Assembly: GCF_002847285.1 (NCBI RefSeq)
Contig: NZ_CP025407.1
Location: 5,707,001-5,771,000, forward strand
Direction of reading: 5' to 3'
From: Streptomyces sp. CMB-StM0423
Lineage (GTDB): Bacteria > Actinomycetota > Actinomycetes > Streptomycetales > Streptomycetaceae
Length of the DNA: 64,000 bases
Below the pieces are notes generated by a model. It did not search any database. It saw only the letters and a list, made by a program, of their open reading frames with translations, and was not told the DNA's origin. Shown one piece after another: positions 26,720 through 33,194 of this stretch. The stretch's first letter is position 1; every line of letters begins with the position of its first letter. Position numbers and translations under genes: made by a program.

Positions 26720-26766
26720 GCGCCCGGCATCATGGTGGGCGGACCCGCACCCGTGAACGGAGAGCC

Positions 26767-27804
26767 ATGAAGATCGGAATCGTCGGAGCCACCGGCCAGG
26801 TCGGCGGAGTGATGCGCGACATCCTCGCCGAGCGGGCCTTCCCGGTGGACCAGCTTCGCCTGTTCGCGTCGGCCCGGTCCGCGGGGCGCACGCTGCCGTG
26901 GCGGGCGGCTCCGGGCGGTACGGTCACGGTGGAGGACGCCGGCACCGCCGACTACTCCGGGCTCGACATCGTGCTGTTCTCCGCCGGCGGCGCCACCTCC
27001 AAGGCCATCGCCGAGAAGGTCGCCGCGCAGGGCCCCGTCGTGATCGACAACTCCTCCGCGTGGCGCCGCGACCCCGCGGTGCCCCTGGTGGTCTCCGAGG
27101 TCAACCCGCACGCGGTGGCCGACCGCCCCAAGGGCATCATCGCCAACCCGAACTGCACCACGATGGCCGCGATGCCGGTGCTCAAGCCGCTGCACCGCGA
27201 GGCGGGCCTGGTCTCCATGGTCGTCGCCACCTACCAGGCGGTCTCCGGCTCCGGCCTGGCCGGCGTGGACGAGCTGTACGAGCAGGTCCGCGCCGCCGGC
27301 GAGGACGCGCCGAAGCTGACGCGCGACGGCGCGGCGGTCGCGTTCCCCGAGCCGGCGAAGTACGTGGCCCCGATCGCGTACAACGTGCTGCCGATGGCCG
27401 GCGCCCTCGTCGACGACGGGCTCGACGAGACGGACGAGGAGCAGAAGCTGCGGCACGAGTCGCGCAGGATCCTGGAGATCCCGGAGCTGAAGGTCTCCGG
27501 CACCTGCGTCCGCGTCCCCGTCTTCACCGGGCACTCGCTCCAGGTCAACGCCCGCTTCGCGGAGCCGCTGAGCCCCGCGCGGGCCGCCGAGCTGCTGGCC
27601 GGCGCGGAGGGCGTCGCGCTCGCGGACGTGCCGACGCCGCTGGGCGCGGCCGGGCGGGACGTGTCGTACGTGGGGCGCATCCGCCGGGACGAGACCGCGG
27701 AGAACGGGCTGGCGCTCTTCCTCTCCGGCGACAACCTGCGCAAGGGCGCGGCGCTGAACGCGGTGCAGATCGCGGAGCTGGTGGCGGCGGAAACGCGGTC
27801 CTGA
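26767..27804 (+). CDS. asd: Aspartate-semialdehyde dehydrogenase
   Basis: This 345-aa cytosolic enzyme reduces L-aspartyl-4-phosphate with NADPH to the semialdehyde, the branch point to lysine/diaminopimelate, threonine and methionine. The nucleotide loop IGIVGATGQVGGVM is at residues 3-16. The active-site thiol is Cys130 in IIANPNCTTMAAMP, and the catalytic base region RVPVFTGHS is near 245. Length is normal. GGAG precedes the ATG. It stands as a single gene with no lysC or other pathway gene adjacent, which is its usual setting near pepN in Streptomyces. Confidence 0.96.
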   Translation: MKIGIVGATGQVGGVMRDILAERAFPVDQLRLFASARSAGRTLPWRAAPGGTVTVEDAGTADYSGLDIVLFSAGGATSKAIAEKVAAQGPVVIDNSSAWRRDPAVPLVVSEVNPHAVADRPKGIIANPNCTTMAAMPVLKPLHREAGLVSMVVATYQAVSGSGLAGVDELYEQVRAAGEDAPKLTRDGAAVAFPEPAKYVAPIAYNVLPMAGALVDDGLDETDEEQKLRHESRRILEIPELKVSGTCVRVPVFTGHSLQVNARFAEPLSPARAAELLAGAEGVALADVPTPLGAAGRDVSYVGRIRRDETAENGLALFLSGDNLRKGAALNAVQIAELVAAETRS

Positions 27805-27951
27805 GTCCGGGGCGGGCCTCCGTCCGACCGGGTTTTCCACAGGCCGGCACGGGCCGTACGGGCGGGGGTGCCGCCGTCATCCACAGGCCGCTTCGCGCGG
27901 GGGACGGCGTGCGAGGATTGCGGTCAATCGTAGGGGTAAGGAGTAGCCCAG

Positions 27952-30525
27952 GTGCCTGGCACGAATCTGACCCGGGAAGAGGCGCAGGAGCGGGCGCGCC
28001 TGCTGAAGGTGGATGCGTACGAGATCGATCTCGACATCTCCGGCGCCAAGGAGGGCGGCACCTTCCGGTCGGTGACGACGGTGCGGTTCTCGGCCGCCGA
28101 GGAGGGCGCGGAGACCTTCGCGGACCTCATCGCGCCCGAGGTGCACGAGGTGGTGCTGAACGGCACCGCGCTCGATGCCGCCGAGGTCTTCGCCGACTCC
28201 CGGATCACCCTGCGGGGGCTGCGCGCGGGGGAGAACGTGCTGCGGGTCGTCGCGGAGTGCGCGTACACCAATACGGGTGAGGGTCTGCACCGCTTCGTCG
28301 ACCCGGTGGACGGCGAGACGTATCTGTACACGCAGTTCGAGGTCCCGGACGCGCGCCGGGTGTTCGCCAACTTCGAGCAGCCGGACCTGAAGGCGACGTT
28401 CGCCTTCACGGTGACCGCGCCGGAGGGCTGGCAGGTCATCTCCAACTCGCCGTCGCCGGAGCCGGCGGCCGGGGTGTGGCGCTTCACGCCCACGCCGCGG
28501 ATGTCGACGTACATCACCGCGCTGATCGCCGGTCCCTACACGTCGGTGCACGGCACCTGGGAGGGCGACGGGCGGACGGTGCCGCTGGGCGTGTACTGCC
28601 GGCCCTCGCTCGCGGAGTTCCTGGACGCGGAGGCCGTCTTCGAGGTCACCCGGCAGGGCTTCGACTGGTTCCAGAAGCGGTTCGACTACCCGTACCCCTT
28701 CGAGAAGTACGACCAGCTCTTCGTCCCGGAGTTCAACGCCGGCGCGATGGAGAACGCGGGCGCGGTCACCTTCCGCGACCAGTACGTGTTCCGCTCCAAG
28801 GTCACCGACGCGGCGTACGAGTCGCGGGCCGACACGATCCTGCACGAGCTGGCCCACATGTGGTTCGGCGACCTGGTGACCATGGAGTGGTGGAACGACC
28901 TCTGGCTGAACGAGTCGTTCGCCACCTACTCCTCCACCGCCTGCCTCGCCCAGGCGCCCGGCTCGCGCTGGCCGCAGGCGTGGACGTCGTTCGCGAACCA
29001 GATGAAGACGTGGGCGTACCGCCAGGACCAACTGCCGTCCACCCACCCGATCATGGCCGAGATCACCGATCTCGACGACGTGCTGGTCAACTTCGACGGC
29101 ATCACGTACGCCAAGGGCGCCTCGGTGCTCAAGCAGCTCGTGGCGTACGTCGGCGAGGACGAGTTCTTCCGCGGCGTGCAGGCGTACTTCAAGCGCCACG
29201 CCTTCGGCAACACCCGGCTGAGCGACCTGCTCGGCGCCCTGGAGGAGACCAGCGGACGCGACCTGGCGGCCTGGTCCAAGGCGTGGCTGGAGACCGCCGG
29301 GATCAACGTGCTGCGGCCCGAGCTGGAGACCGACGCCGACGGCGTGGTCAGGTCGTTCGCCATCCGCCAGGAGGCCCCCGCGCTGCCCGCGGGCGCCAAG
29401 GGCGAGCCGGTGCTGCGCCCGCACCGCATCGCCGTCGGGCTGTACGAGCTGAAGGACGGCCGGCTGGTCCGTACCGACCGGCTGGAGCTGGACATCGACG
29501 GCGAGCTGACCGACGTGCCGCAACTGGCGGGCCGCCCCCGCCCCGCGGTCGTCCTGCTCAACGACGACGACCTCACCTACGCCAAGGTCCGGCTCGACCC
29601 CGTCTCCCTGGACGTGGTCACCCGGCACCTCGGCGACTTCGAGACCACGCTGCCGCGCGCGCTGTGCTGGGCATCCGCCTGGGACATGACCCGCGACGGC
29701 GAGCTGGCCACCCGCGACTACCTGGACCTCGTCCTCTCCGGCATCCGCAAGGAGAGCGACATCGGCGTGGTGCAGTCCCTGCACCGCCAGGTGAAGCTGG
29801 CTCTCGACCTCTACGCGGCCCCGGACTGGCGCGGGACCGGCCTGGACCGCTGGTCGGCCGAGGCCGAGACCCGGCTCCACGCCGCCGAGCCGGGCGGCGA
29901 CCACCAGCTCGCCTGGGCCCGCGCCCTCGCGGCCACCGCCCGCACCGACGGCCAACTCGACCTGCTCGCGGGCCTCCTCGACGGCTCCCGCACGATCGAG
30001 GGGCTCGACGTCGACACCGAGCTGCGCTGGGCCCTGCTGCACCGCCTGGCCGCCACCGGACGGGCCGGCGAGGACGCCATCGCGGCGGAGCTGGAGCGCG
30101 ACAAGACCGCGGCCGGCGAACGCCACGCGGCCTCCGCCCGGGCGGCCCAGCCGACCGCGGCGGCCAAGTCGCGGGCGTGGACGGAGGTCGTGGAGGAGGG
30201 CAACCTCGCCAACGCGGTGCAGGAGGCGGTGATCGCCGGCTTCGTCCAGACCGACCAGCGCGACCTGCTCGCCCCGTTCACGGCGAAGTACTTCGACGCG
30301 GTCAAGGACGTCTTCGACTCCCGCAGCCACGAGATCGCCCAGCAGATCGTCGTCGGCCTCTACCCGGCCCTCCAGGTCTCCCAGGCCACCCTGGACGCCA
30401 CCGACACCTGGCTCACGGAGACCCAGCCGTCCCCGGCCCTGCGCCGCATGGTGACGGAATCCCGCGCCGGCGTCGAACGCGCCCTCAGGGCCCAGCAGTC
30501 CGACGCGGCGTCCGCGAAGTCCTGA
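27952..30525 (+). CDS. pepN: Aminopeptidase N (M1 family)
   Basis: This 857-aa zinc aminopeptidase removes N-terminal residues from peptides in the cytosol. The exopeptidase motif GAMEN is at 264-268 (FNAGAMENAGAVTF). The zinc site is His298-Glu299-His302 with Glu321 as third ligand (HELAHMWFGD, then LNESFATY). The ERAP1-like C-terminal domain fills residues about 520-850. AAGGAG is spaced 9 nt from the GTG start, and there is no signal peptide. Size and the N-terminal GTNLTREEAQERARLL are typical of the actinobacterial enzyme. A second M1 paralogue with a nearly parallel N-terminus lies at 33195-35798 on the other strand. Confidence 0.95.
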   Translation: MPGTNLTREEAQERARLLKVDAYEIDLDISGAKEGGTFRSVTTVRFSAAEEGAETFADLIAPEVHEVVLNGTALDAAEVFADSRITLRGLRAGENVLRVVAECAYTNTGEGLHRFVDPVDGETYLYTQFEVPDARRVFANFEQPDLKATFAFTVTAPEGWQVISNSPSPEPAAGVWRFTPTPRMSTYITALIAGPYTSVHGTWEGDGRTVPLGVYCRPSLAEFLDAEAVFEVTRQGFDWFQKRFDYPYPFEKYDQLFVPEFNAGAMENAGAVTFRDQYVFRSKVTDAAYESRADTILHELAHMWFGDLVTMEWWNDLWLNESFATYSSTACLAQAPGSRWPQAWTSFANQMKTWAYRQDQLPSTHPIMAEITDLDDVLVNFDGITYAKGASVLKQLVAYVGEDEFFRGVQAYFKRHAFGNTRLSDLLGALEETSGRDLAAWSKAWLETAGINVLRPELETDADGVVRSFAIRQEAPALPAGAKGEPVLRPHRIAVGLYELKDGRLVRTDRLELDIDGELTDVPQLAGRPRPAVVLLNDDDLTYAKVRLDPVSLDVVTRHLGDFETTLPRALCWASAWDMTRDGELATRDYLDLVLSGIRKESDIGVVQSLHRQVKLALDLYAAPDWRGTGLDRWSAEAETRLHAAEPGGDHQLAWARALAATARTDGQLDLLAGLLDGSRTIEGLDVDTELRWALLHRLAATGRAGEDAIAAELERDKTAAGERHAASARAAQPTAAAKSRAWTEVVEEGNLANAVQEAVIAGFVQTDQRDLLAPFTAKYFDAVKDVFDSRSHEIAQQIVVGLYPALQVSQATLDATDTWLTETQPSPALRRMVTESRAGVERALRAQQSDAASAKS

Positions 30526-30625
30526 CCCGGGCGGGAGCCGGACACCAAGCGCCCGGCGCGGGGTGCCGGATCCCGCCCATCGGCGCGGGCGAAGCCGCCC
30601 GGTGCGCGCGGATCGCGATCGAGCC

Positions 30626-30661
30626 CCGAAGGGGCGGCCTCTGTGGAGGCCGCCCCTTCGG
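30626..30661. terminator. Perfect 16-bp hairpin between pepN and the toxin gene
   Basis: Arms 30626-30641 and 30646-30661 pair perfectly around TGTG. The hairpin separates convergent transcripts of pepN and the toxin-antitoxin operon. Confidence 0.8.
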
Positions 30662-30675
30662 CGCGAGGTCGCCTC

Positions 30676-30921
30676 TCAGCGCACGCGTCCGAGATGGATG
30701 ACGCTGACGCGGACCTGCCGGTCGTTGATCTCGTACCTCACGCGATAGCTGCTGACATGGATGCGCAGCAGGCCGGCGCTGCCGAACGCCCCGCGGGGAC
30801 GCGGATCATCGGCGAGGCGGTCGACGGCGGTGAACACCTGCCGTACGCCCGCGGGGTCGTCCTTCGCGAACCGCTCTGCCTTGGCGAGAGCCTCCGGTTC
30901 CCAGATGACCTCATACCTCAC
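30676..30921 (-). CDS. RelE/ParE-family toxin
   Basis: This 81-aa toxin of the RelE/ParE superfamily is probably a ribosome-dependent mRNA interferase. Sequence support: the start RYEVIWEPEALAKAERFAKDD, a central FTAVDRLADDPRP, and the C-terminal strands GLLRIHVSSYRVRYEINDRQVRVSVIHLGRVR, where RelE-type toxins carry their catalytic basic residues (Arg in RVRYEI and the terminal Arg). The GTG start overlaps the antitoxin stop by 4 bp (GTGA), which ensures coupled synthesis after the antitoxin. RelE is the best fit because the partner is Phd/YefM-like. Confidence 0.85.
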   Translation of the reverse strand: MRYEVIWEPEALAKAERFAKDDPAGVRQVFTAVDRLADDPRPRGAFGSAGLLRIHVSSYRVRYEINDRQVRVSVIHLGRVR

Positions 30922-31178
30922 GCCTCAGCGCCGCCGAACACGCGCCGGTACGCCTCGTCGTGGGAGACCCCGGCGTCCTCGCCGAGGCTCTGGCGGGCGC
31001 GGTAGGCAGCCAGCGCACGCAATTCCTCCAACTCCAGGGCGTCGGCAGGGCTGACCAGTATGGCGACGGTCTGCCCGTGATCGGTAATGGCGACCGGCTC
31101 ACGGGTGGCGCTGACCTCGCGGGCAATGGCACCCAGCCGGGCACGGGCTTCCACGATCGAGTACGTCGTCTCCATCAT
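30918..31178 (-). CDS. Phd/YefM-family antitoxin
   Basis: This 86-aa protein neutralises the toxin encoded 3' to it and represses the operon. The N-terminal Phd/YefM DNA-binding fold is visible: TTYSIVEARARLGAIAREVSATREPVAITDHGQTVAILVS. The C-terminal half (LEELRALAAYRARQSLGE onward) is acidic and should wrap the toxin. The start ATG at 31178 is preceded by AAGGTGG. An inverted repeat, TGCACAC-N12-GTGTGCA, spans the start codon and ribosome site and is a candidate operator. Confidence 0.88.
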   Translation of the reverse strand: MMETTYSIVEARARLGAIAREVSATREPVAITDHGQTVAILVSPADALELEELRALAAYRARQSLGEDAGVSHDEAYRRVFGGAEA

Positions 31179-31203
31179 GCACACCACCTTACGCAAGTGT
31201 GCA
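31178..31203 (-). promoter_or_regulatory. Candidate antitoxin operator over the TA start
   Basis: Perfect 7-bp arms (31178-31184 and 31197-31203) have a 12-bp spacer. On the coding strand the spacer contains TAAGGT, which reads both as a -10 box 7 nt before the ATG and as part of a ribosome site. Binding here would block transcription of the toxin-antitoxin pair. Confidence 0.5.
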
Positions 31204-31357
31204 CATTCTGGCCCGGTGTTCCCCGGCATCGGCCAGCGCTTGAGCGGAGGGGCGGGACCCCCGTCCAGCCGGCCTCTCCTGGGCCAGAGTCTCCTGGGCC
31301 GGTGACGGCGGGCCGGGTGCGGGCCGTCAGTGGGGTGGACGGTCACTGTGGGGTGAG

Positions 31358-31495
31358 GTGGAAGAGGCGCTGGGCTGGTGGGAATCCGAGGAACGGCCTT
31401 CCGCCGACTGCTGCGGGCTGACCGCCGACGCGAGCGGCAGCCAGGCCGTATGGCTGGACGAACCGCACCACACGATGCCTCCGGTGCTGCACTGA
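31358..31495 (+). CDS. Possible 45-aa small protein (uncertain)
   Basis: A short rightward frame starting at GTG 31358 has Streptomyces-like codon use and a plausible soluble composition (VEEALGWWESEERP, DCCGLTADASGSQAVWLDEP). The ribosome site is weak and I recognise no family. The frame stays open upstream, so it could also be the remnant of a longer gene. It lies in the 378-bp gap between the antitoxin gene and the DUF4287 gene, where nothing else is apparent. Confidence 0.2.
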   Translation: MEEALGWWESEERPSADCCGLTADASGSQAVWLDEPHHTMPPVLH

Positions 31496-31556
31496 AACAT
31501 GCCCCGCTCCCGTCCCCGGCCGCCCGCGCGGAGCGCGTTGCGGCCGGGGGCCGGAG

Positions 31557-31844
31557 TCAGGGGCGGGTGGCCTTGCCGTCGAGCCAGAGGGTGGCCGACT
31601 CGTCCCGGTGCGAGCCGGTGGAGCCGACGTGCCTGGCGTCGATCTGCGGGCCCTTCTTGATCACGTGCACCAGCGCCATCCCGTGGCCGCGTCCGAGGTC
31701 GTAGTCCTCCTTCAGCCACGCCAGTATCGGACCCGCCTTGGTCGCCGGATCGTCGAACCCGCGCTCCTGTGCCAGCTCGATGAACTGACGCGGCGTGAGG
31801 CCGGTCTTGTCCTCGATGCTGTCCAAATACGCCTGAAAAGACAT
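31557..31844 (-). CDS. DUF4287 domain protein
   Basis: This 95-aa cytosolic protein contains a DUF4287 motif: SFQAYLDSIEDKTGLTPRQFIELAQERGF, then ILAWLKEDYDLGRGHGMALVHVIKKG. This small helical domain is widespread in bacteria, often alone or fused to DUF5655, and its role is not established. GGGAG lies 8 nt before the ATG. The C-terminal 25 residues (GSTGSHRDESATLWLDG) are polar and not part of the domain. It is a stand-alone gene in the accessory patch between the two aminopeptidase genes. Confidence 0.8.
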   Translation of the reverse strand: MSFQAYLDSIEDKTGLTPRQFIELAQERGFDDPATKAGPILAWLKEDYDLGRGHGMALVHVIKKGPQIDARHVGSTGSHRDESATLWLDGKATRP

Positions 31845-31966
31845 CGGGGCCACTCCCGTTCCGTAGGTTGTCCGCATCGTCGACGGTAACAACAACGACG
31901 CCCCGATATCCCTTCCCACCTGCGAAGACGCCGGTACGGCGCCGGTGCGGCGCCGGTGCGGCGCGG

Positions 31967-33049
31967 TCAGCGCGGCAGGACCACCACGTGCGTGGCGTGG
32001 TCCCGTTCGGCCGAGGCGATCATCGCGGCCCGTACCACCTCCGCCTGCTGCTCCGGCGCCTCGCGCAGCCCCCGCGGGGTGACGTGGACGACCGTGATGC
32101 CCAGCCGCTCCAGGGTCTCCCGCTTCCGCGCGTACTGGGACCACAGCGCCTCCTCGTCGTGGGAGGTGCGGTGCGGGGTGCGGGCGTCGATCTCGACGGC
32201 GACCGCGTGGTCCGGCCAGTAGGCGTCGACGCCGCCGAGGTGAGGGCCGCCGGGCAGGCGGAGGTCGACGTTCCAGAGGGGGTCGGGCAGGGCGTGGGCG
32301 TCGACCATGGTGTACAGGCGGCCCTCGGCCAGCGCGCGGCCCTCCGCGATCAGGGTGTCGACCGCGTCGATCACGTGCGCGCGGTTCAGCAGCCGGGCCC
32401 GGCTCAGTTCGCGTACCACCGCCGCCGCCTCGCAGTGCCCGCCGCGGACCGCCTCCGTCAGCAGCAGGCGCACGTCGGCGGCGTCGGTGAGGACCGCGAC
32501 CGTGTCGGCGAGGGCGCGCGGGACCGGTGCCACGGGCAGGCCCGTGATGCGGTCGGGGCGGGGGAGGGTGTGGGCGCGGACGAGGCGGACGGGGCCGGTG
32601 GAGCGCAGCCGGCGGGTGCGGGGGAGCAGGACGTCGATCCGGTCGAGCGCCGGCAGCGGCGGGGCGGAGGCGAAGCCGTGCAGCGTGAGCGCGGCGAGCC
32701 CGGTGACCATCGCGTCGCCGTACGGCGCCGGGGCGGCGTCCTGCGCCGGGGCGGACGCGGCCGGGCCGCGGGTCTGGCCGGGCACGGTGGCGCGGCCCGG
32801 CGCCCGGCCGGCGTAGAGCAGGGCCGCGTGCAGCCGCTCCGCCGACGTCGGTGGCCCGGCGTGCAGCAGGTAGACGCCGGGCAGGAGTTGCTGCCACGGG
32901 CCGCCCGGGCGGCAGCGCTGGGCGGCGTCGGCGGCGGCGATCCCGTGCTCGCGCAGTTGCCGGGCGGTCATGACCTGGTCGCGGGCGCCGGCGGCGGCAC
33001 GGAGCGGGCGCGGGCTGAGCGGTGCGGGGGAGGGCGAGTTCGCGTTCAT
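31967..33049 (-). CDS. AbiEi-like / endonuclease-like domain protein
   Basis: This 360-aa protein is of unknown function. The N-terminal part (about 20-95: RDQVMTARQLREHGIAAADAAQRC, then WQQLLPGVYLLHAGPPTSAERLHAALLYA) resembles the winged-helix N-terminal domain of AbiEi-type antitoxins. The C-terminal part (about 255-360: LWNVDLRLPGGPHLGGVDAYWPDHAVAVEID, then KRETLERLGITVVHVTPRGL) has the D...ExD-like pattern of Vsr/DUF559-type nuclease folds. Such two-part proteins are common in Streptomyces and usually solitary. The ATG at 33049 lacks a strong ribosome site; an in-frame ATG at 33136 is the alternative. No AbiEii-like nucleotidyltransferase partner is present. Confidence 0.7.
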   Translation of the reverse strand: MNANSPSPAPLSPRPLRAAAGARDQVMTARQLREHGIAAADAAQRCRPGGPWQQLLPGVYLLHAGPPTSAERLHAALLYAGRAPGRATVPGQTRGPAASAPAQDAAPAPYGDAMVTGLAALTLHGFASAPPLPALDRIDVLLPRTRRLRSTGPVRLVRAHTLPRPDRITGLPVAPVPRALADTVAVLTDAADVRLLLTEAVRGGHCEAAAVVRELSRARLLNRAHVIDAVDTLIAEGRALAEGRLYTMVDAHALPDPLWNVDLRLPGGPHLGGVDAYWPDHAVAVEIDARTPHRTSHDEEALWSQYARKRETLERLGITVVHVTPRGLREAPEQQAEVVRAAMIASAERDHATHVVVLPR

Positions 33050-33194
33050 GGCCGCTGGATTCCCGGCGGCCCACCCTCCCCTAACCGCTGTTACAGGGCC
33101 GTCGAAGAATGCGGACAAGCTGGGGCTAAAGGGCACACGTTCGACTGTCGAGCAGAGGTGCCGTCACCCCGTACGGGCCGCGCCCCCCGACGGC

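Noticed and set aside
26539..26766. Lysine or other riboswitch upstream of asd
   Set aside because: Only a simple hairpin is visible; none of the conserved riboswitch core sequences can be found.
27877..30330. An 817-codon open frame antisense to the first pepN, with similar long frames antisense to the second pepN and most other genes
   Set aside because: In very GC-rich DNA stop codons are rare on the opposite strand. The translations are low-complexity Arg/Ala/Gly/Val text without domains, while the sense frames carry complete families.
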